Assembly: GCA_017937095.1 (NCBI GenBank) | Contig: JAGBEG010000017.1 | Coordinates: 186,001-250,000, forward strand | Source: Roseburia sp. | GTDB taxonomy: Bacteria; Bacillota; Clostridia; Lachnospirales; Lachnospiraceae | Reading direction: 5' to 3' | Length of the DNA stretch: 64,000 bases | Part shown: positions 9,147 to 18,091 of the stretch, piece by piece | Position numbering within the stretch: the stretch's first letter is position 1 | How the letters are laid out: every line of letters starts with the position of its first letter | Program-made: the position numbers and the translations under genes | Notes under the pieces: generated by a model | Databases searched by the model: none | What the model was told of the DNA's origin: nothing | Seen by the model: only the letters and a program-made list of their open reading frames with translations

Positions 9147-9203
9147 AAAGGTATGGTTCGTGTGCGGGATACAGAGTATGCTGCATATGGGTCATACCTT
9201 TTT
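9147..9203 (+). terminator. terminator-like stem in CNNM leader
   Basis: AAAGGTATG (9147-9155) pairs perfectly with CATACCTTT (9193-9201), followed by more T. The 37-nt apical part can fold further. It lies between the leader promoter and the gene it would switch off, so it is a candidate conditional terminator. Confidence 0.6.
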
Positions 9204-9291
9204 GTGCGTTCATAATAAAACAGTCCGGGTCTTTTGCATAGAAAATGATTGGGAAAGCAAAGACCGGAGAATTTTGCAGGAGGAGAAACAT

Positions 9292-10326
9292 ATGTTACAG
9301 CCTATTATTTTGTTAGTGATATTAATTTTTGTAAATGCAGCCTTTGCGAGTGCGGAGATTGCAGTGATTTCGATGAGTGAGCCGCGTCTTAAGCTGCTTG
9401 CGGAGGAAGGGAACAGGAGGGCAAAGAAGCTGCTTTACCTGACAGACCAGCCGGCGCGTTTTCTGGCGACCATACAGGTGGCAATCACGCTTGCGGGCCT
9501 GCTGCAGAGTGCATTTGCAGCGGAAAATTTCGCAGGACCGCTGGTCGCTTTTTTGATCGGACTGGGCGTTACCGTTCCGGAAACAGCGCTTAAGACCGTA
9601 TGTATTGTTGTGATTACGCTGATTCTGGCGTACTTTAATCTGGTGTTCGGCGAGCTTGTACCCAAGCGGATCGCGATGAAGAAAACGGAGCAGATGGCGC
9701 TTGGAATGGCGGGAATCCTGTATCTCGTAGCCCGGATTTTCGCTCCTCTTGTGTGGCTTCTTACCATATCGACCAACGGAATCCTGCGGCTTCTTGGAAT
9801 GAATCCGGAGGAGGAAGAGCAGGCGGTATCGGAGGAGGAAATTCGTATGCTTCTCGCCGAGGGCAAAGAGCAGGGAACGATTCCGTCCGAGGAGACAGAG
9901 ATGATCCAGAACGTCTTTGGATTCGATGATGTGGCGGTCGGAGATATCTGCACACACCGCAAGGAGGTGGTATCGCTTTCGACCATGGAGGCGGAGCATG
10001 ATTGGGAGAAGATCCTTGCGGAGAGCGCGCACACATACTATCCGATTTTCGAGGGAAGAAAAGAGGAGATTGTAGGAATCTTGGACGCGAAAGCGTATTT
10101 CCGCATGAAGGAGCGCACGAAGGAATGTGTCATGCGAAACGCTGTGCAGCCGCCGATGTTCGTGCCCGAGACAATGAAGGCAAACGTACTGTTTGAGCAG
10201 ATGAAGCAGAAACAGAATTATTTTGCGGTCGTAGTCGATGAGTTCGGCGGAATCGCGGGTGTGGTCACGCTCTGCGACATCATGGAATATCTGGTCGGTG
10301 ACCTCGATGAGGTTGCCACGGCATAG
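9292..10326 (+). CDS. CNNM/DUF21 plus CBS-pair membrane protein (CorC/MpfA-like), short form
   Basis: Start ATG 9292 has an AGGAGG 7 nt upstream; the long in-frame extension to 9160 lies in the leader and is rejected. The 344-aa protein has a DUF21/CNNM transmembrane domain (residues 1 to about 135) and an acidic linker (NPEEEEQAVSEEEI), followed by a CBS pair (about 205-340) ending in DEFGGIAGVVTLCDIMEYL. The family exports Mg2+ or Co2+, or modulates such transport, in the cytoplasmic membrane. Most relatives continue with a CorC/HlyC C-terminal domain of about 80-100 residues. Here the stop falls directly after the second CBS motif, so that domain is missing. Confidence 0.85.
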   Translation: MLQPIILLVILIFVNAAFASAEIAVISMSEPRLKLLAEEGNRRAKKLLYLTDQPARFLATIQVAITLAGLLQSAFAAENFAGPLVAFLIGLGVTVPETALKTVCIVVITLILAYFNLVFGELVPKRIAMKKTEQMALGMAGILYLVARIFAPLVWLLTISTNGILRLLGMNPEEEEQAVSEEEIRMLLAEGKEQGTIPSEETEMIQNVFGFDDVAVGDICTHRKEVVSLSTMEAEHDWEKILAESAHTYYPIFEGRKEEIVGILDAKAYFRMKERTKECVMRNAVQPPMFVPETMKANVLFEQMKQKQNYFAVVVDEFGGIAGVVTLCDIMEYLVGDLDEVATA

Positions 10327-10372
10327 AGGAGTATGATAATATATAAAGATGCCATAGAAAAAGGAGGAGTTT

Positions 10373-11236
10373 ATGCAGGAAAATAATGGTAATCCGTATG
10401 AGGGAAATACATACGGAACACAGCAACAGGGAGGGATGCCCCAGAATGCATACCAGCGGCAACAACAGGGAGGGATGCCCCATAACGCATACGGAGGCAA
10501 TCCTTACGGGATGCCGCAGGGAATGCAGCCGCCGAAGCCAAAACAGGGATTTGGAATCGCATCATTGATTGTCGGTATTCTTTCGATGACGCTCTGTGCG
10601 GCACTTGGTTCGATTTTTGGAATCGTTGGATTGATCTTAGGAATTGTGGCGTGCGTAAGACGTGAAAAGAACCGCGTGTTTGGAATCGTCGGAATTGTCA
10701 CGTCCTGTGTCGGTATCATTCTTGGAATTATCGTGATCGTGGCGATCGTGCAGTACGGAACCGTCGACTATCACGTCGAGGTGAATGGAGAATCCATCGT
10801 CTCTTCCGATGATGTGACGGAGGACTGCTTTGCCGGGAAGTCATTTGTAGCGGGGGATGGGTCGGTCATCTATTTCTATGAGGACGGCTCGTTCTACTGG
10901 TATCAGGATGACGCAGAGCATGAGGATAACTACTATGCCGGGACATACGGGGCTTATCAGGGAGATGATGCGGTATCTTATATCACCGGGGAACTTTCGG
11001 AGTATGCAGTTACGGAGGACGAACTGGAGGATTACTTCGATCGAAACAGCGACAGCGATTTTTATACAAGAGAGAACTGCACGGCATTGACGCTGCGCAC
11101 GGAGGAAGCAATCATTGACGGAAGCAATCAGGTGGATGAACCGTATGAAGGACATTATATGGGATTCATGGCGGACGGCTACTACGATGCTGCGAATATG
11201 GACAGTGGGGAATACGCTTCCTTTATAGAACGGTAG
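10373..11236 (+). CDS. DUF4190-like membrane protein with Gln/Gly-rich N-terminus
   Basis: 287 aa; ATG 10373 after AAAAAGGAGGAG. Residues 1-55 are low-complexity (QQGGMPQNAY and QQGGMPHNAY repeated). Two hydrophobic hairpin segments follow (about 60-90 and 100-125, rich in GIVGLILGIVA), as in DUF4190 proteins, and then an acidic extracellular-type domain (about 130-287) rich in Asp, Glu and Tyr. The function is unknown. It stands 46 nt after the CNNM gene and could share its transcript. Confidence 0.6.
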   Translation: MQENNGNPYEGNTYGTQQQGGMPQNAYQRQQQGGMPHNAYGGNPYGMPQGMQPPKPKQGFGIASLIVGILSMTLCAALGSIFGIVGLILGIVACVRREKNRVFGIVGIVTSCVGIILGIIVIVAIVQYGTVDYHVEVNGESIVSSDDVTEDCFAGKSFVAGDGSVIYFYEDGSFYWYQDDAEHEDNYYAGTYGAYQGDDAVSYITGELSEYAVTEDELEDYFDRNSDSDFYTRENCTALTLRTEEAIIDGSNQVDEPYEGHYMGFMADGYYDAANMDSGEYASFIER

Positions 11237-11375
11237 GTGACCGGTGTCGGAAGCGTGATTGCAGTATTTAACTACTTGTGCAAGGAGAAAACGGATGAAC
11301 TGGCAGGTATGCAGGTCGTCTGGTCGAACACTTTCATAACTGCAATTTAGACACAATTCAATAAAATCAAGAAAG

Positions 11376-11422
11376 AAAGCCCGGGAAAATGATTTTGGTA
11401 AAAATTTTTTCGGGCTTTTCTG
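11376..11422 (+). terminator. rho-independent terminator upstream of gltB
   Basis: AAAGCCCG (11376-11383) pairs with CGGGCTTT (11411-11418), followed by TTC. It closes the DUF4190-like transcription unit. The rest of 11237-11650 holds an AT-rich promoter region and a leader hairpin. Confidence 0.75.
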
Positions 11423-11590
11423 CTGCTTGAATTGTTTGTATAAAATTATTTTTAACAGAAAATGAATAAAATAGACTGATAATAAATGAAACAAATACAA
11501 ATATTCGAATAATCAGACAATTATAGAAAAAAACAGGTAGACAAGAGACGAAGAAAGTTGTATATTAGGAGATAACAACGAAGACGAAGA

Positions 11591-11617
11591 CAACTGTCCG
11601 CCATATAAAGACAGTTG
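11591..11617 (+). promoter_or_regulatory. leader hairpin upstream of gltB
   Basis: Perfect 8-bp stem CAACTGTC (11591-11598) with GACAGTTG (11610-11617) and an 11-nt loop, 33 nt before the gltB start. No T-run follows, so it is not a terminator. It could be an operator dyad or an mRNA structure. Confidence 0.5.
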
Positions 11618-11650
11618 CTCGAAATACAGGAAGTAGAAAGGAAGCTGATT

Positions 11651-14600
11651 ATGAAAGAGCAGAGTAATAAGAGGGATACCTTAGACCGCTTCTCGGTATC
11701 TGACGCAGGGAAGACGGCAGCGGGAATGTATGAGCCGGGCTTCGAGCATGATAACTGCGGTATCGGTGCTGTTGTCAATATCAAGGGAATCAAGACCCAT
11801 AAGACGGTCGAGAATGCCCTTAAGATTGTTGAGAACTTAAAGCACAGAGCCGGAAAGGACGCAGAGGGAAAGACGGGCGACGGCGTCGGCATCCTGCTTC
11901 AGGTGTCTCACAAGTTCTTCTCCAAGGCGGCAAAGCAGGCTGGCATAGAGCTTGGCGATGAGCGTGATTACGGTGTCGGAATGTTCTTCTTTCCGCAGGA
12001 CGAATTAAAGCGCAACCGCGCGAAGAAGATGTTCGAGGTCATCGTGAAGAAGGAGGGCATGGAGTTCCTCGGATGGAGGGAAGTACCGACCGATCCGGAT
12101 AAGCTCGGACAGAAGGCGATTGACTGCATGCCTTATATCATGCAGGGCTTCGTGAAGCGTCCGGCGGACGTTGCGAAGGGACTGGATTTTGACCGGAAGC
12201 TCTATGTGGCGAGACGTGTATTCGAGCAGTCGAACGACGATACCTATGTGGTTTCTCTCTCCAGCAGAACGATTGTATATAAGGGAATGTTCTTAGTAGA
12301 GCAGCTTCGCCTGTTCTTTGCAGATTTACAGGATAAGGATTACGAGTCAGCGATCGCGACCGTGCACTCACGTTTCTCGACAAACACGAATCCGAGCTGG
12401 GAGCGTGCGCATCCGAACCGTTTTATCGTACATAACGGTGAGATCAATACGATCAAGGGAAATGCGGATAAGATGCTTGCCCGCGAGGAGACGATGGAGT
12501 CCGAGCATTTAAAGGGAGAGCTGCAGAAGGTGCTCCCGGTCATCAACAGCGAGGGTTCTGACTCGGCAATGCTTGACAATACATTGGAGTTCCTCGTGAT
12601 GAGCGGTATGGATCTGCCGCTTGCAGTCATGATCATGATTCCGGAGCCGTGGGCGAACAATCATATCATGTCGCAGAAGAAGAAGGATTTCTATCAGTAC
12701 TATGCGACGATGATGGAGCCGTGGGACGGACCGGCGTCCATCCTGTTTTCCGACGGTGATGTGATGGGAGCCGTGCTTGACCGCAATGGTCTGCGTCCTT
12801 CCAGATACTATATTACAGATGATGATTATCTGATTCTCTCCTCCGAGGTCGGCGTGCTGGATATTGACCCGACGAAGATTGTCGTAAAAGAACGTCTCCG
12901 TCCCGGCAAGATGCTTCTTGTCGATACGGTGCAGGGAAGAGTCATTGACGACAATGAGTTAAAGGAGACATACGCGAACAAGCAGCCGTACGGCGAATGG
13001 CTTGACCGCAATCTCTTAGAGCTTTCTGACCTTAAGATTCCGAATCAGCGTGTTCCTGAGTATACGAAGGAAGAGCGCCAGCGGATGCAGAAGGCGTTCG
13101 GCTATACGTTCGAGTCCCTGCGTGAGGCGATTCTTCCGATGGCGAAGAACGGCGGCGAGGGAACCTCCGCAATGGGTATTGACACACCGCTTGCAGCGCT
13201 TGCGAGCGATCACCAGCCATTGTTCAATTACTTCAAGCAGTTGTTCGCGCAGGTAACGAACCCGCCAATCGACTCTATCCGCGAGAAGGTCGTGACCTCC
13301 ACGACCGTCTACATCGGTGAGGACGGAAACCTCTTAGAGGAGAAAGCGGAGAACTGCAAGGTATTAAAAGTCAACAACCCGATTCTTACCAATACGGATC
13401 TGATGAAGATCAAGTCCATGAAGGTAGAGGGCTTTAAGGTAGAAGTCCTTCCGATTATCTACTATAAGAATACGAGTCTGGAAAAGGCGATCGACCGTCT
13501 CTGCGTTGAGGCGGACCGTGCCTACAGAGAGGGAGCAAATATCCTGATTCTCTCTGACCGCGGTATCGACGAGAACCATGTTCCGATTCCGTCGCTGCTT
13601 GCAGTATCGGCATTGCAGCAGCATCTGGTAAAGACGAAGAAGAGAACAGCAGTTGCGATGATCTTAGAGTCCGGCGAGCCGAGGGAAGTACATCACTTTG
13701 CAACGCTCTTGGGTTACGGCGCCTGTGCAATCAACCCGTATCTGGCGCAGGATACGGTAAAGCAGCTTGTGGATGAGCACATGCTCGACAAGGACTACTA
13801 CGCGGCAGTGCAGGATTACAATGCGGCGATCTTAAACGGTATCGTAAAGATTGCATCGAAGATGGGTATTTCCACGATTCAGTCCTACGAGGGTTCTAAG
13901 ATTTTCGAGGCAATCGGAATCGACAAGAATGTAATTGACAAGTATTTCACAAATACGGTCAGCCGTATCGGTGGAATCACATTGAAGGATATCGAGAATG
14001 ACGTCAACGAGCTTCATTCGGCAGCATACGATCCGCTCGGACTTGAGACGGATCTCACCTTGGACAGCAGAGGACGCCACAAGATGAGAAGCGGCGCAGA
14101 CCCGCACCTTTACAATCCGGCGACGATCCATCTGTTGCAGGAGGCGACAAGACGCGGTGATTACGAGCTGTTCAAGCAGTACACGGAGCTTGTCAATCAG
14201 GAAGAGAGATCGATCACGCTCCGCGGTCTGATGGATTTCAACTATCCGAAAAAGGGCGTGCCGATTGAGGAAGTCGAGAGCGTAGATTCCATTGTGACCC
14301 GTTTTAAGACAGGCGCGATGTCCTACGGTTCGATTTCACAGGAAGCGCATGAGACGCTGGCAATCGCCATGAACCGTCTCCACGGAAAGTCGAACTCCGG
14401 CGAGGGCGGTGAGGACGCGGAGCGTATCGCGAGCAAGCACAGCGCGGTCAACCGCTGTTCTGCAATCAAGCAGGTGGCGAGCGGACGTTTCGGCGTCACG
14501 AGCGAGTACTTAGTCAGCGCGCAGGAGATTCAGATCAAGATGGCGCAGGGCGCGAAGCCGGGCGAGGGCGGACATCTGCCGGGCAAGAAGGTATATCCGT

Positions 14601-16240
14601 GGATCGCGAGAACAAGACTTTCCACACCGGGCGTATCTCTGATTTCCCCGCCGCCGCATCACGATATCTATTCCATCGAGGATCTGGAACAGTTGATCTT
14701 CGACCTTAAGAATGCGAACCGCGACGCGCGCATTACCGTAAAGCTTGTCTCTGAGGCGGGCGTCGGTACAGTCGCAGCCGGTGTTGCAAAAGCGGGCGCA
14801 CAGGTCGTACTGATTTCCGGTTATGACGGAGGTACAGGCGCGGCGCCGTCAAGTTCCATTCACAATGCGGGACTTCCGTGGGAGCTTGGACTTGCGGAGA
14901 CACATCAGACGCTGATTATGAACGGCCTGCGCAATAAGGTGCGCATTGAGACGGACGGCAAGCTGATGAGCGGCCGCGACGTTGCGACGGCAGCGCTGCT
15001 GGGCGCAGAGGAGTTCGGTTTTGCGACGGCTCCGCTTGTGACCTTAGGCTGTGTCATGATGCGTGTCTGTAACTTAGATACCTGTCCGGCAGGTATTGCA
15101 ACGCAGAATCCGGAGCTTCGGAAGCGTTTTGCAGGAAAACCGGAGTATGTAGAGAACTTCATGCGTTTTATCGCGCAGGAGTTAAGAGAATATATGGCAA
15201 AGCTCGGCTGCCGCACCATCGACGAGATGGTCGGAAGAAGCGACCTCCTGAAGGTGCGCGATGACTTAAGCGGACGGGATAAGGAAATCGACCTGACAAG
15301 AATACTCAACAATCCGTTTGCCGGACCAAAGGAAAAGGTAACGTTCGATCCGAAGCACGTATACGATTTCGAGCTGGAGAAGTCAAAGGATGTTACGGTA
15401 CTCCTTAAGCAGTTAAGGGGCGCACTGGAGCAGAAGCAGCGCAGAAGCATCGATGTGGAGGTAACGAACACGGATCGTTCGTTCGGAACGATTTTCGGAT
15501 CGGAGATCACGAAAAAGTACGGCGGAGAGGGATTACCGGAAGATACCTTCATCGTGAAGTGCAGCGGTGCGGGCGGACAGAGTTTCGGCGCATTTATTCC
15601 GAAGGGACTGACCTTAGAGCTTGTCGGAGATTCCAACGACTATTTTGGCAAGGGGCTTTCCGGCGGTAAGCTGGTAGTCTATGCACCGGCCGGCGTAAAG
15701 TACGAGAAGGATAAGAACATCATCATCGGAAACGTGGCGCTCTACGGAGCGACAAGCGGCAAGGCGTTCATCAACGGTGTTGCCGGAGAGCGTTTCTGTG
15801 TGCGCAACTCGGGTGCTTCCGCAGTTGTCGAGGGCGTGGGAGATCACGGCTGTGAGTACATGACAGGCGGACGCGTTGTCGTACTCGGCAAGACAGGAAA
15901 GAACTTTGCAGCGGGTATGAGCGGCGGTATCGCTTACGTGCTGGATGAGGATAACGATCTCTACACCAGAATCAACAAGGAGATGGTATTCTCCGAGGAG
16001 ATTTCCAATAAGTACGACGTTATGGAGTTAAAGGAAATGATCAAGGAGCATGTTGCCCTGACCAATTCCGAGAAGGGTAAGAAGGTACTTGACAATTTCA
16101 GCGAATATCTGCCGAAGTTCAAGAAAGTCATTCCGTACGATTACAACCGTATGCTCATGGCAATCGTTCAGATGGAGGAGAAGGGTCTTTCCTCCGAGCA
16201 GGCACAGATTGAAGCTTTTTATGCAAATACGCGCAGTTGA
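11651..16240 (+). CDS. gltB: glutamate synthase large subunit
   Basis: Makes glutamate from glutamine and 2-oxoglutarate with GltD. Start ATG 11651 follows AAAGGAAG; the upstream ATG at 11615 has no ribosome site. The 1529-aa protein has a 35-residue propeptide, then Cys36 of DNCGIGAV as the class II amidotransferase nucleophile, and a central domain. The FMN-binding synthase domain contains GEGGEDAERI and GYDGGTGAAP. The [3Fe-4S] Cys set is CVMMRVCNLDTC, near 1133-1145. The C-terminal GXGXG beta-helix domain (about 1270-1490) is present. The length is typical of bacterial GltB. gltD follows after 53 nt. Confidence 0.97.
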   Translation: MKEQSNKRDTLDRFSVSDAGKTAAGMYEPGFEHDNCGIGAVVNIKGIKTHKTVENALKIVENLKHRAGKDAEGKTGDGVGILLQVSHKFFSKAAKQAGIELGDERDYGVGMFFFPQDELKRNRAKKMFEVIVKKEGMEFLGWREVPTDPDKLGQKAIDCMPYIMQGFVKRPADVAKGLDFDRKLYVARRVFEQSNDDTYVVSLSSRTIVYKGMFLVEQLRLFFADLQDKDYESAIATVHSRFSTNTNPSWERAHPNRFIVHNGEINTIKGNADKMLAREETMESEHLKGELQKVLPVINSEGSDSAMLDNTLEFLVMSGMDLPLAVMIMIPEPWANNHIMSQKKKDFYQYYATMMEPWDGPASILFSDGDVMGAVLDRNGLRPSRYYITDDDYLILSSEVGVLDIDPTKIVVKERLRPGKMLLVDTVQGRVIDDNELKETYANKQPYGEWLDRNLLELSDLKIPNQRVPEYTKEERQRMQKAFGYTFESLREAILPMAKNGGEGTSAMGIDTPLAALASDHQPLFNYFKQLFAQVTNPPIDSIREKVVTSTTVYIGEDGNLLEEKAENCKVLKVNNPILTNTDLMKIKSMKVEGFKVEVLPIIYYKNTSLEKAIDRLCVEADRAYREGANILILSDRGIDENHVPIPSLLAVSALQQHLVKTKKRTAVAMILESGEPREVHHFATLLGYGACAINPYLAQDTVKQLVDEHMLDKDYYAAVQDYNAAILNGIVKIASKMGISTIQSYEGSKIFEAIGIDKNVIDKYFTNTVSRIGGITLKDIENDVNELHSAAYDPLGLETDLTLDSRGRHKMRSGADPHLYNPATIHLLQEATRRGDYELFKQYTELVNQEERSITLRGLMDFNYPKKGVPIEEVESVDSIVTRFKTGAMSYGSISQEAHETLAIAMNRLHGKSNSGEGGEDAERIASKHSAVNRCSAIKQVASGRFGVTSEYLVSAQEIQIKMAQGAKPGEGGHLPGKKVYPWIARTRLSTPGVSLISPPPHHDIYSIEDLEQLIFDLKNANRDARITVKLVSEAGVGTVAAGVAKAGAQVVLISGYDGGTGAAPSSSIHNAGLPWELGLAETHQTLIMNGLRNKVRIETDGKLMSGRDVATAALLGAEEFGFATAPLVTLGCVMMRVCNLDTCPAGIATQNPELRKRFAGKPEYVENFMRFIAQELREYMAKLGCRTIDEMVGRSDLLKVRDDLSGRDKEIDLTRILNNPFAGPKEKVTFDPKHVYDFELEKSKDVTVLLKQLRGALEQKQRRSIDVEVTNTDRSFGTIFGSEITKKYGGEGLPEDTFIVKCSGAGGQSFGAFIPKGLTLELVGDSNDYFGKGLSGGKLVVYAPAGVKYEKDKNIIIGNVALYGATSGKAFINGVAGERFCVRNSGASAVVEGVGDHGCEYMTGGRVVVLGKTGKNFAAGMSGGIAYVLDEDNDLYTRINKEMVFSEEISNKYDVMELKEMIKEHVALTNSEKGKKVLDNFSEYLPKFKKVIPYDYNRMLMAIVQMEEKGLSSEQAQIEAFYANTRS

Positions 16241-16293
16241 TCGACGAAAGGAAGTAACTGTGAAGTACTGAATAGTTGCGAAAGGAAAAAGAG

Positions 16294-17787
16294 ATGGGAA
16301 AACCAACAGGATTTATGGAATATGACAGGGAAGATGCGAGAGCGGTGGAACCAAAAGAGCGTATCAAGAACTTTCGTGAGTTCCACACTCCACTGTCCAA
16401 AGAGAGACAGCAGGTGCAGGGCGCGCGCTGCATGAACTGCGGTGTGCCGTTCTGTCAGGCTGGTATGAATATCATGGGGATGACCTCCGGATGCCCGCTT
16501 CACAATCTGGTTCCGGAGTGGAATGACCTTGTATACACGGGAAACTGGGAACAGGCGTACAACCGTCTGAAGAAGACGAATAATTTCCCGGAATTTACAT
16601 CGAGGGTTTGTCCGGCGCTCTGCGAGGCTGCCTGCACCTGCGGGCACTGGGACGATCCGGTGACCTGCAAGGCGAACGAGCACGGCATTATCGAAAATGC
16701 GTATGAACAGGGCTATGCGGCGGCAAAGCCGCCGAGAGTGCGCACCGGGAAGAAGGTCGCAGTCATCGGTTCGGGTCCTGCAGGACTTGCTGCGGCGGAT
16801 CAGCTCAACAAACGGGGACATCAGGTGACGGTCTATGAGCGCGACGACAGGGTCGGCGGACTTCTGATGTACGGCATCCCGAATATGAAGCTTGAGAAAT
16901 GGGTCATCGACCGCAAGGTGGATATCATGAAGCAGGAGGGCGTCGAGTTCGTGACAGGCGTCAATGTCGGAAAGGACGTAAAGGCGGCGAAGCTTCTGAA
17001 GGAATACGACCGTGTGATCTTAGCCTGCGGCGCGAAGAACCCGAGGGATATCAACGCGCCGGGCAGAGATGCGAAGGGAATCTATTTTGCGGTGGATTTC
17101 CTTGCGGCGACGACGAAGAGCCTTCTGGATTCCGAGCTTAAGGACGGAAAATATATCTCGGCAAAGGGCAAGAAGGTCGTCATCATCGGCGGCGGCGATA
17201 CCGGAAACGACTGTGTGGGTACGTCGATCCGTCACGGCTGTGCGAGTGTGACGCAGCTTGAGATGATGCCGAAAGCGCCGGAGCAGAGAGCGGAGAACAA
17301 TCCGTGGCCGGAGTGGCCGAAGGTCTTAAAGACCGATTACGGTCAGGAGGAGGCGATCGCCTTATTCGGTCATGACCCGCGTATCTATCAGACGACGGTC
17401 AAGGAGTTCCTTAAGGATAAGAACGGCAACTTATGCGGACTTATTACCGTAATGCTTGAGAGCAAGAAGGATGAGAAGACCGGGCGCATGGTGATGGCGG
17501 AGGTCGCAGGAAGCGAGCAGAAGATGGAAGCCGATCTGGTGCTGATCGCGGCAGGCTTCCTCGGCGCGGAGAAGTATGTAGCGGACGCGTTCGGCGTGGA
17601 GTTAAACGCAAGAACGAACGTTGCGACTGCGGAAGGCGCATACGCGACGAACGTGAAGAATGTTTTTGCAGCAGGCGACGTTCACAGAGGACAGTCACTT
17701 GTAGTATGGGCGATCCGCGAAGGACGCGAGGTCGCAAGAGAAGTGGATGAGAGTCTGATGGGATATTCTTATCTGGAAGTGCAGTAA
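16294..17787 (+). CDS. gltD: glutamate synthase small subunit
   Basis: Supplies electrons from NAD(P)H to GltB. Start ATG 16294 after AAAGGAAAAAG; 497 aa. The N-terminal Cys clusters for two [4Fe-4S] centres are CMNCGVPFC, GCPLHN and CPALCEAACTCG. The FAD-binding Rossmann motif is VIGSGPAGLAAADQL, the NAD(P)H-binding motif is VIIGGGDTGNDCVG, and a C-terminal FAD-contacting stretch (NVFAAGDVHRGQSLVVWAI) is present. The length and domain order are standard. Confidence 0.97.
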   Translation: MGKPTGFMEYDREDARAVEPKERIKNFREFHTPLSKERQQVQGARCMNCGVPFCQAGMNIMGMTSGCPLHNLVPEWNDLVYTGNWEQAYNRLKKTNNFPEFTSRVCPALCEAACTCGHWDDPVTCKANEHGIIENAYEQGYAAAKPPRVRTGKKVAVIGSGPAGLAAADQLNKRGHQVTVYERDDRVGGLLMYGIPNMKLEKWVIDRKVDIMKQEGVEFVTGVNVGKDVKAAKLLKEYDRVILACGAKNPRDINAPGRDAKGIYFAVDFLAATTKSLLDSELKDGKYISAKGKKVVIIGGGDTGNDCVGTSIRHGCASVTQLEMMPKAPEQRAENNPWPEWPKVLKTDYGQEEAIALFGHDPRIYQTTVKEFLKDKNGNLCGLITVMLESKKDEKTGRMVMAEVAGSEQKMEADLVLIAAGFLGAEKYVADAFGVELNARTNVATAEGAYATNVKNVFAAGDVHRGQSLVVWAIREGREVAREVDESLMGYSYLEVQ

Positions 17788-17797
17788 GGAATGATAC

Positions 17798-17835
17798 GGG
17801 CAGGTTCCTCAGTTTTGAGGAGCTTGCCCTTTTGT
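17798..17835 (+). terminator. rho-independent terminator after gltD
   Basis: Long stem: GGGCAGGTTCCTCA (17798-17811) with TGAGGAGCTTGCCC (17816-17829, one mismatch), a 4-nt loop, then TTTTG. It ends the gltBD operon. Confidence 0.85.
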
Positions 17836-17844
17836 TTTTGGCAC

Positions 17845-17896
17845 GGTGTAAAAATGGTGTAAAGAAAGGAGGCGGTGATTTTAACACGATTTTAAC
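17845..17896 (+). promoter_or_regulatory. OmpR-type direct repeats upstream of ktr operon
   Basis: Two pairs of direct repeats, each with an 11-bp period: GGTGTAAA at 17845 and 17856, and GATTTTAAC at 17877 and 17888. One-turn spacing of half-sites is the signature of OmpR/PhoB/KdpE-family binding. GATTTTAA recurs in front of kdpF. A convincing -10 could not be fixed. Confidence 0.55.
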
Positions 17897-17971
17897 GCGA
17901 AGGAGCAAATCCCAATACGAAAATAATGACGGATGATGCATAATGGCAGTAAGAATGAAACGTTAGCGGGG

Positions 17972-18091
17972 ATGAATATGGACTGGGTTATTTTGGTCGC
18001 CACGTTTGGCGTGATGCTGCTGGGATTTATACCGATGAAATGGGTAGATGAATTTCGCGAGGAGCACAAAGGAGATCATGACGATGAATAA
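17972..18091 (+). CDS. 39-aa single-span membrane microprotein upstream of ktrB
   Basis: ATG 17972 (or ATG 17978, after GCGGGGA) to TAA 18089-18091. The peptide has one hydrophobic segment (VILVATFGVMLLGFIP) and an acidic/basic tail (DEFREEHKGDHDDE). Its stop overlaps the ktrB start by 8 nt, so the two are translationally coupled. By position and shape it resembles KdpF, which stabilises KdpABC, but it shows no sequence match to KdpF. Inference: a small accessory subunit of KtrB. Confidence 0.6.
   Translation: MNMDWVILVATFGVMLLGFIPMKWVDEFREEHKGDHDDE

Noticed and set aside
8910-9291. M-box, yybP-ykoY or NiCo riboswitch in the CNNM leader
   Set aside because: The conserved cores of those classes as I remember them are not visible; left as an unclassified leader.
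9322-10500. Long minus-strand open frame (392 codons) opposite the CNNM gene
   Set aside because: Rich in Cys, His and Arg, no ribosome site, no family resemblance; a shadow of codon bias on the real strand.
14905-15636. 243-codon minus-strand open frame inside gltB
   Set aside because: Ser/Pro/Arg-rich composition typical of antisense frames; lies wholly within the conserved synthase domain of gltB.
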